Positions 1 through 9,841 of a stretch of DNA of 30,349 nt are shown here, piece after piece. The notes under the pieces are model-generated. The model had not been told where the DNA came from. It did not search any database and saw only the letters and a list, made by a program, of their open reading frames with translations. Source of the DNA: Magnetococcales bacterium (lineage in GTDB: Bacteria > Pseudomonadota > Magnetococcia > Magnetococcales > DC0425bin3). The stretch covers positions 1 to 30,349 of the forward strand of contig JADGCJ010000031.1 in NCBI GenBank assembly GCA_015229045.1. The letters are read 5' to 3'. Every line of letters starts with the position of its first letter. Position 1 is the stretch's first letter. A program made the translations under genes and the position numbers.

Positions 1-55
1 ACCCCACCAGGACTCCGTCCTGGACCTGCCAGGGAGCCAGCCCCCTGGACCCCAT
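1..55 (+). repeat. Partial hairpin-rich interspersed repeat, cut by window start
   Basis: Two hairpins are visible: CAGGACTCCGTCCTG at 8-22, and a CCAGGG/CCCTGG stem at 29-48. The second hairpin is identical to that at 14046-14065 of the complete element, and the spacing and order are the same. This is therefore the right-hand part of another copy of the family, in the same orientation as the 13886-14132 copy. The first hairpin has different arms from its counterpart at 14024-14040 but still pairs perfectly around a CTCCG loop. The right terminal inverted repeat seen in the complete copy is absent here. Confidence 0.7.
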
Positions 56-176
56 CGACAAGCCCCTGCCCCTGCCCCTGCCCCTGCCCAAGGCCAAGAC
101 AATGACCAAGGCCAAGACCAAAACCAAGACCAAGGAAACCACGCATTCCGAAACAGATTCGGTTGAATCCAATTGA
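3..176 (+). other. Possible 3' end of a truncated ORF with a Pro/Leu then Lys/Thr-rich tail
   Basis: One plus-strand frame is open from the window edge to a TGA at 174-176. Its last part reads as a low-complexity tail: (PL)4P, then KAKTMTKAKTKTKTKE, then a short acidic end (ETDSVESN). The first 50 or so bases of the frame lie inside the interspersed hairpin repeat. So either a real gene from outside the window reads through the repeat, or the open frame is accidental. I cannot assign a function and the coding status is doubtful. Confidence 0.2.
63..135. repeat. Microsatellite-like tandem repeats (CCCCTG)4 followed by AAGGCCAAGACC-type units
   Basis: Four perfect copies of the hexamer CCCCTG occupy 63-86. 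They are followed by imperfect units of ACCAAGGCC/ACCAAGACC up to about 135. All units are multiples of three, so copy-number change would keep a plus-strand frame (Pro-Leu, then Lys-Ala/Lys-Thr repeats). Whether it is coding is uncertain. Confidence 0.75.
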
Positions 177-184
177 TTGTGTCC

Positions 185-210
185 CCGCCCCGGGACAAAA
201 CCCGGGGCGG
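185..210 (-). terminator. Strong GC hairpin just downstream of the epimerase gene
   Basis: A perfect 10-bp stem (CCGCCCCGGG at 185-194, CCCGGGGCGG at 201-210) encloses a six-base loop. It begins nine bases past the stop codon of the last gene of the minus-strand propionate operon. No clear U-tract follows on either strand, so it may be a weak or factor-assisted terminator, or a 3'-end stabilising hairpin. Confidence 0.45.
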
Positions 211-219
211 CCACAAAAA

Positions 220-627
220 TCACTGAGGCGGCTGTTCCAACTCAACAAGCACCCCATTGAAATCCTTGGGATGCAAAAACACCACAGGATTACCATGGGC
301 ACCGATCTTGGGTTCCTTGTTCAACACCCGCGCACCACCGGCAACCAGCTTGTCCACAGCAGCCTTGATATCGGTCACCTCATAACAAACATGGTGCATA
401 CCCCCACCCGGATTCTTCTCCAGAAAACCAGCGATGGGGCTCTTGTCACCCAGGGGATGCAACAGCTCCACCACCGTGTTGGGCAGGTGGACAAAAACAA
501 CGGTGACGCCATGCGCCGGAACATCCTTCGGTGCACTGACCTTGGCACCCAACACGTCCCGATAAGTGGCAATACCCTTCTCCAGGTCGGGTACGGCGAT
601 GGCAATATGATTGACACGTCCGATCAT
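220..627 (-). CDS. mce: Methylmalonyl-CoA epimerase
   Basis: This 135-residue protein of the vicinal oxygen chelate (glyoxalase/dioxygenase) fold has the usual epimerase length. It interconverts the R and S forms of methylmalonyl-CoA, linking propionyl-CoA carboxylase to the mutase. The N-terminus reads NHIAIAVPDLE, with His7 at the first metal-ligand position. Glu54 (VVELLHP), His78/His79 (GGGMHHVCYEV) and Glu129 (GVLVELEQ) fit the other metal or catalytic positions of the two beta-alpha-beta-beta-beta modules. The ATG at 627 is four bases beyond the stop of the carboxylase alpha gene, and a GGAG seven bases upstream overlaps the end of that gene, suggesting translational coupling. It is the last gene of the propionate operon, and its four neighbours are the rest of the pathway, which makes the assignment secure. 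Confidence 0.95.
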   Translation of the reverse strand: MIGRVNHIAIAVPDLEKGIATYRDVLGAKVSAPKDVPAHGVTVVFVHLPNTVVELLHPLGDKSPIAGFLEKNPGGGMHHVCYEVTDIKAAVDKLVAGGARVLNKEPKIGAHGNPVVFLHPKDFNGVLVELEQPPQ

Positions 628-631
628 GTTA

Positions 632-2590
632 TTACTCCAGTTCGATCAAGGGGGCATCAGCCTCTACGGTATCCCCGGGTTCAACGAAAATTTTCTTGAT
701 TTTGCCCTTAACTTCGGGACGGATGATATTTTCCATTTTCATGGCTTCCAAAACCAGCAACGCTTCACCGGCATCCACCTCGGCACCCACCGAGGTCAGG
801 ATGCGCAACACCAGGCCGGGCATGGGCGACAGAATGATCTTGGCACTGGCCGTCGACTGCTTGACAGGCATAAACTTGGCCAGTTGATTGTGAAACGGGG
901 TGCGAATGACGGCCGTGGCCCGAATACCACTCTTGGTCAGATGGAACCCCTCCACGAGCCGTTTGTACTGAAAAGTATGCGACTCCTCGCAGGCATGGAA
1001 CGTGGCCATGTCGATACCCGGACGATGGGAATCGGCAATCTCCATGACCACCTCCGGCGAGAATTCAACGATATTGATCCCCGGACGCCGCTGAATGGTC
1101 AGGGGAATATCCTCATCGTTGACGGTGACGACCAGATCCTGCTTGGGCGGAATGTGCTTCAACAGGGAGTTGTAGTCCTGTTGCAGACAGGCGGCAGCCG
1201 CAGCAAAAAGCTGCTTCTCTTCGCCTTCCAGAGAGACCCCCTTGAAGCCATCGGGAAACTCTTTGGCAATAAAGTTGGTGGAGAGATTCCCGGCCACAAA
1301 CCGCTTGTGCCGCAAAATGGCATTGAGGAAGTCAATGTTGTGCGCAGGCCCCCGGATCATGAAGTTGTCCAGGGCAAAGCGCATGTATTTGACGGCATCG
1401 AGACGGGTCTCGCCCCAGGTGATGAGCTTGGCGATCATGGGATCGTAGTAGATGGAGACCTCGCCCCCCTCGAACACCCCCGTATCCAGCCGGACGTGCG
1501 GCGACTCCACGGGAGGGCGAAAATAGACCAGACGCCCCACCGAGGGGAGGTTGTTGCGATAAGGATCTTCGGCATAGATGCGACACTCCATGGCCCAGCC
1601 GTTGATCTTGACATCATCCTGGGTCAACGCAAGCTTTTCGCCACGCGCCACCCGGATCATCTGCTCCACCAGGTCTATGCCGGTAATCTTTTCGGTGATG
1701 GGGTGTTCCACCTGGAGGCGGGTGTTCATTTCCAGGAAGTAAAACTGCTTGTCGGCACCGACGACAAACTCCACCGTACCGGCAGAGACATAGTTGCAGG
1801 CCCGGGCGAGCTGTACAGCCTGCTCACCCATGGCACGACGGGTCGCCGGATCGAGAAAGGGAGAGGGGGCCTCTTCGATCACCTTCTGATTGCGCCGCTG
1901 AATGGAACACTCCCGCTCGTTCAGGTAGAGGGTGTTGCCGTGGCGATCGGCCAGGATCTGGATTTCGATGTGATGGGGGTCTTCGATAAATTTTTCGATG
2001 AAAACGCGATCATCCTTGAAGTAGGAGCGGCCCTCGTTGCAGGCCAGTTCCCACCCTTCGGCGGCCTCTTTGTCGTTGTAGGCGACGCGCATCCCCTTGC
2101 CGCCACCACCCGCCGAGGCCTTGATCATGACCGGATACCCCACCTGATTGGCCACTTCGACAGCCTGGGCGGCGGTTTTGATCACGTCCTGACAACCGGG
2201 AATGGTGTTGACGCCGGATTTCTTGGCCAGCTCCTTGGAGGCGATCTTGTCGCCCATGGCCAGAAGCGCCGGCACGTCCGGGCCGATGAAGGTGACATTG
2301 CGCTCCTGCAAGGCGCGGCAAAAGGCGGCATTCTCCGACAGGAAGCCATATCCCGGGTGAACGGCATCGGCGCCGGTCTGGTCGATGGCGGCGAGAATCT
2401 TGTCGGCCACCAGGTAGGATTCGCTGCTGGACGGGGGACCGATATGGACGGCTTCGTCGGCCATTTTGACGTGCAAGGCCCGCACGTCGGCGTCGGAGTA
2501 GACAGCGACGGTGGCGATGCCCATTTTTCGGGCCGTGCGAATGACCCGACAGGCGATTTCGCCCCGATTGGCGATAAGAATTTTCTTCAT
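632..2590 (-). CDS. pccA: Propionyl-CoA carboxylase alpha chain (biotin carboxylase plus biotin carrier)
   Basis: This 652-residue acyl-CoA carboxylase alpha chain carboxylates its own biotin with ATP and bicarbonate. The biotin-carboxylase N-domain starts MKKILIANRGEIACRVIRTA. The ATP-grasp glycine-rich loop GGGGKGM is at residues 161-167, and FLEMNTRLQVEHPITE is the classic metal- and bicarbonate-binding segment. A C-terminal biotinyl domain carries EAMKMEN, with Lys618 as the biotinylation site, 34 residues from the end as is typical. Length and domain order match PccA. The neighbouring pccB, mutase, MeaB and epimerase genes favour propionyl-CoA over acetyl-, methylcrotonyl- or geranyl-CoA as substrate, although the alpha chain alone cannot decide this. 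It lies 87 bases after pccB, across a hairpin, and four bases before mce. Confidence 0.95.
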   Translation of the reverse strand: MKKILIANRGEIACRVIRTARKMGIATVAVYSDADVRALHVKMADEAVHIGPPSSSESYLVADKILAAIDQTGADAVHPGYGFLSENAAFCRALQERNVTFIGPDVPALLAMGDKIASKELAKKSGVNTIPGCQDVIKTAAQAVEVANQVGYPVMIKASAGGGGKGMRVAYNDKEAAEGWELACNEGRSYFKDDRVFIEKFIEDPHHIEIQILADRHGNTLYLNERECSIQRRNQKVIEEAPSPFLDPATRRAMGEQAVQLARACNYVSAGTVEFVVGADKQFYFLEMNTRLQVEHPITEKITGIDLVEQMIRVARGEKLALTQDDVKINGWAMECRIYAEDPYRNNLPSVGRLVYFRPPVESPHVRLDTGVFEGGEVSIYYDPMIAKLITWGETRLDAVKYMRFALDNFMIRGPAHNIDFLNAILRHKRFVAGNLSTNFIAKEFPDGFKGVSLEGEEKQLFAAAAACLQQDYNSLLKHIPPKQDLVVTVNDEDIPLTIQRRPGINIVEFSPEVVMEIADSHRPGIDMATFHACEESHTFQYKRLVEGFHLTKSGIRATAVIRTPFHNQLAKFMPVKQSTASAKIILSPMPGLVLRILTSVGAEVDAGEALLVLEAMKMENIIRPEVKGKIKKIFVEPGDTVEADAPLIELE

Positions 2591-2626
2591 TGTGTTGCTT
2601 CCCTCTCAACAGAATGTCCGAAATGC

Positions 2627-2654
2627 CCTTCCCGGGGATGGTGACCGGGGAAGG
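2627..2654 (-). other. Intercistronic hairpin between pccB and pccA
   Basis: CCTTCCC at 2627-2633 pairs with GGGAAGG at 2648-2654, with further possible GG/CC pairs inside. It is the only sizeable gap (87 bases) within the mutase-to-epimerase gene run. No U-tract follows, so an mRNA-processing or stability element is more likely than a terminator. This is inference from the sequence alone. Confidence 0.35.
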
Positions 2655-2677
2655 TGGCGGAAGGGGGTGGAGAGCGC

Positions 2678-4222
<1,545 letters not shown>

Positions 4223-4258
4223 CTTGCGTACCGTTTCGTTTGGAAAGGGGTTTGCCTG

Positions 4259-5251
4259 TCAAGCCGAATCTTTGGCGGTGTAGGCGGAGAGAAGTTGGTC
4301 CGCAGCGGCCATGGGGGTCACATGGCCCCGGATGACCGTTTCCTCCAGATCGGGAAGCAGTTGACGCACCTGGAGGTGATTGGTGAAGCGTCGTTTGAGG
4401 CCTTCGTCGATCAGCTCCCACATCCAGTGGCGAGACTGACGTCTGCGTTTACGCTCCATCTCCCCGGAGGCGGTCATGGTGGCACGAAACTGCTCCAGGG
4501 TGGTGATGAATTCGGCCATGCCAAGGTTCCGGATGGCACTGGTCAACAACACGGGGGGCTGCCAATCCGGGGTGGTTGGATTTTGCAGAGTCAGGGCCTG
4601 CCGCAGCAGGCGGGCAGCGGTCTGGGCAGTCTCCTGCATGGAGCCGTCGGCCTTGTTGACCACCAGAATATCGGCCAATTCCATGATGCCGCGTTTGATC
4701 CCCTGGAGATCATCTCCGGCGTTGGGCAGGGCCAGGAGGACAAAGCAGTCCACCATGCTGGCGACGGCGGTTTCGCTTTGGCCGACGCCGACGGTCTCGA
4801 CGATGATGGTATCGAATCCACCCGCCTCGAGGACCAGGATGGATTCGCGGGTTTTGCGCGCCACGCCACCCAGGGTTTCGCCAGCCGGGCTGGGCCGAAT
4901 GAAAGCGCTCGGCTGTGTGGCCAACTGGGTCATACGGGTTTTGTCCCCCAGCAGGCTCCCTCCCGAACGACTGGACGAAGGATCGACCGCCAGTACGGCA
5001 AGACGCCTCCCCTGCCCAATCAGCAGCATACCCAGGGTTTCGATGAAGGTACTCTTGCCAACGCCGGGGGGGCCGGTGATGCCAATACGAAAGGCCCCGC
5101 CCGTGTGGGGTTGCAGGGCGGAGAGGACGGCAGCTGCCCGTTCGTTATCCACGTGGCGGGTACTCTCCACGAGGGTGATCGTCTTGGCAAGCAGACGCCG
5201 GTCTCCGTCCCGCACACCCTGGACGTGATGGTCGGTTGAGTAACCGGTCAT
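4259..5251 (-). CDS. meaB: Methylmalonyl-CoA mutase-associated GTPase MeaB (ArgK family)
   Basis: This 330-residue G3E-family P-loop GTPase guards adenosylcobalamin loading and protects the mutase from inactivation. The Walker A motif GPPGVGKST is at residues 60-68. It is followed by the base-loop/switch segments VDPSSSRSGGSLLGDKTRM and VETVGVGQSE, and by NKADG as the guanine-specificity motif. The ArgK/MeaB-specific C-terminal helical dimerisation region is present and length is normal. Its ATG shares one base with the TAA of the mutase gene (TAATG), which supports coupled translation and a common function. Confidence 0.95.
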   Translation of the reverse strand: MTGYSTDHHVQGVRDGDRRLLAKTITLVESTRHVDNERAAAVLSALQPHTGGAFRIGITGPPGVGKSTFIETLGMLLIGQGRRLAVLAVDPSSSRSGGSLLGDKTRMTQLATQPSAFIRPSPAGETLGGVARKTRESILVLEAGGFDTIIVETVGVGQSETAVASMVDCFVLLALPNAGDDLQGIKRGIMELADILVVNKADGSMQETAQTAARLLRQALTLQNPTTPDWQPPVLLTSAIRNLGMAEFITTLEQFRATMTASGEMERKRRRQSRHWMWELIDEGLKRRFTNHLQVRQLLPDLEETVIRGHVTPMAAADQLLSAYTAKDSA

Positions 5252-7416
5252 TACGCTTTGGCGCCTGAACCGGGGTGGCCTTCGATCGACTCGATGACCT
5301 TGCCGGCGGCGACGACGATGGAGGTTCCCGGGCCAAACACGGCAGCCACACCGGCGCTGAGCAGGGCCGGATAGTCCTGTTCGGGAATGACGCCGCCCAC
5401 CACGACGACGATCTCACCGGCTCCCTTGCTCTTCAACAACTGGATCAGCTCGGGGACCAGGGTTTCATGGGCACCGGCGAGGGAGGAGACGCCCACCACA
5501 TGGACATCGTTCTCGATGGCCTGGGCGGCAGCCTCTTCCGGGGTCTGGAACAAAGGCCCGAGATCGACGTCGAAGCCAAGGTCGGCAAAGGCCGAAGCGA
5601 TCACCTTGGCGCCGCGGTCATGGCCATCCTGGCCCATCTTGACCACCAGCATGCGCGGACGACGGCCATGCTTGTCGGCAAAGGAGCGGACCTTGCCCAA
5701 CAGCTCATCCCACTGGGGATTGGCCTCCCACACCTTGCCATAGACGCCGGTAACGGCATGGGTCTCGGCGCGATGACGCCCATAGATCTTTTCCAGGGCC
5801 ATGGAAATTTCGCCAACCGTAGCCCGCAGGCGCGTCGCCTTGATGGCCAGATCGAGCAGGTTGCCGGTGTTGTCATGGGCGGCCATGGTAAGCGCTTCCA
5901 GGGCAGCCTGGACATCTTTCTCGTTGCGTGTTTTCCGAATATTTTCCAGGCGTTGCACCTGGGATTGCCGGACGGCGGCGTTGTCGATTTTCAGCACATC
6001 CACCTTCTCGACGGTGGCGGGCTTGTATTTGTTGACCCCGACGATGGTATCCAGCCCCCGGTCGATGCGGGCCTGTTTGCCGGCGGCGGACTCTTCGATG
6101 CGCCGGTTGGGCAGGCCGGTTTCGATGGCCTTCACCATGCCGCCCATTTTTTCAATCTCTTCGATGATTTTCCATGCTTCATCGGCGAGATCGCGGGTGA
6201 GTTTTTCCATCATGTAGGAGCCGCCCCAAGGGTCGGCGACGCTGCAAATGTGGGTCTCTTCCTGGATGATCACCTGGGTGTTGCGGGCGATACGCGAAGA
6301 GAACTCCGACGGCAGGGCGATGGCTTCGTCCAGGGCGTTGGTGTGCAAAGACTGGGTACCGCCAAACACTGCCGCCATCGCTTCGATGGTGGTGCGGATA
6401 ATATTGTTGTAAGGATCCTGCGAGGTGAGCGACCAGCCGGAGGTCTGGCAGTGGGTGCGCAGAATCTTGGAGCGTGAATCCTTCGGGTTGAACTGACCGA
6501 CGATCCGCGACCACAAAAGGCGGGCGGCGCGCAGCTTGGCGATTTCCAGGTAAAAATTCATGCCGATGCCGAAGAAGAACGACAACCGACCGGCAAAGCT
6601 GTCCACTTCCTGACCCCGATCGACGGCGGTCTGGATATAGGCCTTGCCGTTGGCCAGGGTGTAGGCGAGCTCCAGCACCGCGTTGGCCCCGGCCTCCTGG
6701 AGGTGATAGCCGGAGATGGAGATGGAGTTGAAACGCGGCATGTGCTGGGAGGTGTATTGAATGATATCCCCGACGATACGCATGGAGGGCGCAGGGGGAT
6801 AGATGTAGGTGTTGCGGACCATGAACTCTTTCAGAATGTCATTCTGGATGGTGCCGCTCAAATCCTTCTGGGCCACCCCCTGCTCTTCGGCGGCGACCAC
6901 ATAGCCGGCAAGGATGGGCAGAACGGCGCCGTTCATGGTCATGGAGACCGAGATGTCGCCGAGGGGGATGCTATCGAAGAGAATTTTCATGTCTTCGACC
7001 GAGTCGACGGCCACGCCGGCCTTGCCGACATCGCCGCGTACCCGGGGGTGGTCGGAGTCGTAGCCGCGATGGGTGGCCAGGTCGAAGGCCACCGAAACCC
7101 CCTGTCCGCCGGCAGCCAGGGCACGACGGTAAAAGGCATTGGACGCCTCGGCAGTGGAAAAACCGGCATACTGGCGAATGGTCCAGGGACGGCCCGTGTA
7201 CATCGTCGGGTAGGGGCCACGAATGAAGGGTTCCAGACCGGGGCCTGGTTCCATGTCGCTCATGGTCTCCAAATCGGCCGCCGTGTACAGAGGCCGCACC
7301 ACCAAACCCTCCGGCGTTTTCCACTCCAGGGTGGAGACGGGCTTGCCCTTCATGGCTTTCTCTGCGGATTTACGCCAGGCCTCGTAGGCATCTGCCTGCT
7401 TCTTGGATGCGGTCAT
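5251..7416 (-). CDS. scpA: Methylmalonyl-CoA mutase, single-polypeptide large-subunit type
   Basis: This 721-residue adenosylcobalamin-dependent mutase converts (R)-methylmalonyl-CoA to succinyl-CoA and the reverse. The N-terminal TIM barrel shows [21 protein letters not shown] sequence and [15 protein letters not shown], where the substrate and cofactor sit. The C-terminal B12 domain carries GQDGHDRG, with His599 as the expected lower axial cobalt ligand, then [16 protein letters not shown] and [12 protein letters not shown]. No separate small subunit gene is adjacent, so a homodimeric enzyme is likely. No cobalamin riboswitch was recognised in the 47-base gap to the upstream haem A synthase gene, so transcription may come from further upstream. 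A weak AGGGA lies before the ATG. Confidence 0.96.
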   Translation of the reverse strand: MTASKKQADAYEAWRKSAEKAMKGKPVSTLEWKTPEGLVVRPLYTAADLETMSDMEPGPGLEPFIRGPYPTMYTGRPWTIRQYAGFSTAEASNAFYRRALAAGGQGVSVAFDLATHRGYDSDHPRVRGDVGKAGVAVDSVEDMKILFDSIPLGDISVSMTMNGAVLPILAGYVVAAEEQGVAQKDLSGTIQNDILKEFMVRNTYIYPPAPSMRIVGDIIQYTSQHMPRFNSISISGYHLQEAGANAVLELAYTLANGKAYIQTAVDRGQEVDSFAGRLSFFFGIGMNFYLEIAKLRAARLLWSRIVGQFNPKDSRSKILRTHCQTSGWSLTSQDPYNNIIRTTIEAMAAVFGGTQSLHTNALDEAIALPSEFSSRIARNTQVIIQEETHICSVADPWGGSYMMEKLTRDLADEAWKIIEEIEKMGGMVKAIETGLPNRRIEESAAGKQARIDRGLDTIVGVNKYKPATVEKVDVLKIDNAAVRQSQVQRLENIRKTRNEKDVQAALEALTMAAHDNTGNLLDLAIKATRLRATVGEISMALEKIYGRHRAETHAVTGVYGKVWEANPQWDELLGKVRSFADKHGRRPRMLVVKMGQDGHDRGAKVIASAFADLGFDVDLGPLFQTPEEAAAQAIENDVHVVGVSSLAGAHETLVPELIQLLKSKGAGEIVVVVGGVIPEQDYPALLSAGVAAVFGPGTSIVVAAGKVIESIEGHPGSGAKA

Positions 7417-7463
7417 CTTCTGTTCCCTTTGATTGAAAGTGTTCCGAATTAAATCGACACAGT

Positions 7464-8591
7464 TTACGCTGTCGTCGCCCTTGACGCCAGGATGCTTGCG
7501 GAAAGCGCACGGGTCGGCGGCGCGTGGTGCATTTGATGGGTGACAAACAGGGCCGTCATCAGCAGGACGAAGGCACTGCCCTGATGGGTGGTCGCCAGAG
7601 GCACGGGCACCTCCAGCAGCAGCGTCGCCACGCCCAGGCTCACCTGAACCAGAGCCAGTCCCATGAGCAGATCCAGGCCCAGGCGAAGCCGGTCAGGCAG
7701 GGTGTAGCGACGCACGAAGAGTCGAAACAACAAAACGGTACACAAGGTCACCACGGCCAGAACACGGTGATTCCATTGGACCGCAGCAATATTGTCGAAC
7801 AGGTTGCGTCCCGCCGGTTCCAGTTGCCAGTAGGCGTCGGGAATCCAGCGACCCTCCATGAGGGGAAAGGTGTTATAGGCGTGTCCCGCCTTGAGACCGG
7901 CCACAAACCCCCCCGACGTTGCCGTCAAGGCGACCAGGGCTGTCGTCAACCAGGCAAAAAGCCGCAAGCCGGGGTTGCCGGAGGTCGCGGAGGCGCGGGC
8001 ACCCAGATGCAGGGTCAGGGCCATCCAGAACAGGGCAGCGCCGATCAAAAAGGCCAGCATGAGGTGGGCGGTCAGGCGATACTGGCTGACGCTCGGATCG
8101 TCGACCAGACCGCTCTTCACCATGTACCAACCCAAAACCCCCTGCGCCCCGCCCAGCAAAAAAACGCCGACCAGTCGCGGGGCCAGCAAAGGGGGAATAC
8201 GCCGCATCAGCAAAAAAAAGAGGAATGGAAACAGAAAAACCATGCCGGTGACGCGGGCGATCAGGCGGTGAACATACTCCAGCCAGAAAATATCCTTGAA
8301 TCCGGCAAGGGTCATGGTGGTGGCATGAAGTTTCTGGTACTCCGGCGAGGTCCGATAGAGATCGAACATCGCCTGCCACTCGGCGGAAGAGCCCGGAGGC
8401 AACCAGCGGCGAACCGGCTCCCAATTGACGATGGAGAGTCCCGACCCGGTCAAACGGGTCACGCCACCGATCACCACCATGGCCAAAACCATGATGCCGC
8501 AGGCGTACAACCAATAAGCGATCTGTCGGTGATATTTTCCTTCCAAACGTCCCTCTCCCTTTGGATCGTCAGCAGGATGCCGACGAAACAT
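7464..8591 (-). CDS. ctaA: Haem A synthase (COX15/CtaA family)
   Basis: This integral membrane monooxygenase oxidises the haem O C8 methyl group to make haem A for aa3-type cytochrome oxidases. Eight hydrophobic segments can be followed. Conserved features include the first-segment [19 protein letters not shown], and histidines in [24 protein letters not shown] and [12 protein letters not shown] that fit the four haem-ligand positions of the two four-helix bundles. The frame is open to a TTG at 8615. I chose the ATG at 8591 because AGGAG lies about eleven bases upstream, giving about 375 residues. The oxidase genes themselves are not in the window. Clustering with the propionate genes may reflect chance co-transcription. 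Confidence 0.93.
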   Translation of the reverse strand: MFRRHPADDPKGEGRLEGKYHRQIAYWLYACGIMVLAMVVIGGVTRLTGSGLSIVNWEPVRRWLPPGSSAEWQAMFDLYRTSPEYQKLHATTMTLAGFKDIFWLEYVHRLIARVTGMVFLFPFLFFLLMRRIPPLLAPRLVGVFLLGGAQGVLGWYMVKSGLVDDPSVSQYRLTAHLMLAFLIGAALFWMALTLHLGARASATSGNPGLRLFAWLTTALVALTATSGGFVAGLKAGHAYNTFPLMEGRWIPDAYWQLEPAGRNLFDNIAAVQWNHRVLAVVTLCTVLLFRLFVRRYTLPDRLRLGLDLLMGLALVQVSLGVATLLLEVPVPLATTHQGSAFVLLMTALFVTHQMHHAPPTRALSASILASRATTA

Positions 8592-8635
8592 AGCGGAAGA
8601 TTCTCCTCTCCGCAAGACAGGCCATGCGCACCTTG

Positions 8636-9820
8636 TCAGTGCAGCAGGCGCAACAGCTCCCCCATTCTGTTTTTGAACATATGATTTTTCAGAACATTTT
8701 CGCGTCCGGCCCGGGCGATTCTTTGCCGGGCCAGCGTGTTGTTTTCGTAGAAACGAATCTTGTCGAGCAGCTCCTCGACCGTGGCATAGCTCTCCAGCTC
8801 GACCCCCTCATGAAAGACCCGGGCCAGGGACTCCTGACGATTGGCCAGGAGAAACCCTCCGGCAAACAAGACATTGAATATCCGGTCGCTCAGCCCGTCC
8901 AGGCTGTAGATGCGCGACACGGCCAGGTTGATGCGGCTGCTGGCGAACACATGGCCCGACTCACGGTACTGATCACAGAGACCCCGATAGTGTACATTGG
9001 GCAGATCGGCTCGTGTCCAATCCTCGGGACCAAAGGCATCGAGGTGGGGAATGGCCTGGAAAAAATGGCGCCTTTGCAGATGGGAGGTCTCCTTGACCAG
9101 CACCGCCACCATGTCATCGGCATTGAAATCCGTCGACACACCCTTGTCATTTTGAAACGAAAAAATTCCCTCGATGTTCTGAAACAGGGTCTTTTCCAGA
9201 TATGGAAGAATATAATGAAAATTTTTGGATGACTCCTGCTGCAACTGCAACACCTCATCGAAAAACTGGATCAATTTTTCCGTGACCAGCACCAGATCCG
9301 GCGACAGACCTGCGCAATTCTCCCGCATTTTTGCGATAAACTGGCGATAATAGTTGTTCTCACCCAGTTCGATCGTACCGACAAAACCGACCCCATATTT
9401 CAGGCGATCTCTTGAATAATCGACAGGGTCGATGTTGCATGCGTTGAGAAAGTAGTCCGCCCGAACCCCCCTCTCCTTGAGATGGTCAACATCGTGGAGA
9501 TAGGTCGAAAGAATATGATCGGTATCAAAGAACTCTATCTGACAGAACCGCCCTTTGTGAACAATCTTGTCCACCATCCAGTGAAAGACCGGGATGCCCT
9601 TCTCAGCCCCGACCCTGGCAACATGCTCGGAGAAAAGCGGATGGTTCAAGATGAAATCCGGACGAAAACGATCGATCCTCTCCCGAAGACCCTCGATATC
9701 CGCAGCGGTTTCGCCATACTCCGAGGCGACCTCCATGCCATTGTCGATGCACGCCCTGGCAAGATCCTCATAGTAGTGGAACGCGCGAAATCGGGTGATC
9801 AGGCAGCGCAACGACTTCAT
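8636..9820 (-). CDS. CgeB-like glycosyltransferase (GT-B fold, glycosyltransferase family 1-like C-terminus)
   Basis: This cytoplasmic protein of 394 residues has a strong Shine-Dalgarno (GAGGGAG, five bases before the ATG). The N-terminal half contains a beta-alpha pattern with FRPDFILNHPLFSEHVARVGAEKG and FFDTDHILSTYLHDVDHLKE, resembling the N-domain of CgeB/DUF3880 proteins. The C-terminal part has INLAVSRIYSLDGLSDRIFNVLFAGGFLLANR followed by YATVEELLDKIRFYENN and a final helix. This is the typical acceptor/donor end of these enzymes, in which the Glu position after SDR-like residues and the AGG turn bind the nucleotide sugar. Donor and acceptor cannot be told from sequence. It follows the ATP-grasp ligase gene by 21 bases, so it may modify the same unknown product. 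Confidence 0.75.
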   Translation of the reverse strand: MKSLRCLITRFRAFHYYEDLARACIDNGMEVASEYGETAADIEGLRERIDRFRPDFILNHPLFSEHVARVGAEKGIPVFHWMVDKIVHKGRFCQIEFFDTDHILSTYLHDVDHLKERGVRADYFLNACNIDPVDYSRDRLKYGVGFVGTIELGENNYYRQFIAKMRENCAGLSPDLVLVTEKLIQFFDEVLQLQQESSKNFHYILPYLEKTLFQNIEGIFSFQNDKGVSTDFNADDMVAVLVKETSHLQRRHFFQAIPHLDAFGPEDWTRADLPNVHYRGLCDQYRESGHVFASSRINLAVSRIYSLDGLSDRIFNVLFAGGFLLANRQESLARVFHEGVELESYATVEELLDKIRFYENNTLARQRIARAGRENVLKNHMFKNRMGELLRLLH

Positions 9821-9841
9821 GACTTCTCCCTCACCATGGTC

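Noticed and set aside
63..135. Possible CRISPR array
   Set aside because: Units are 6-12 bases, contiguous, and without unique spacers. This is a microsatellite, not a repeat-spacer array.
7417..7463. Cobalamin riboswitch before the methylmalonyl-CoA mutase gene
   Set aside because: The gap is only 47 bases, too short for the element, and no B12-box-like sequence is visible.
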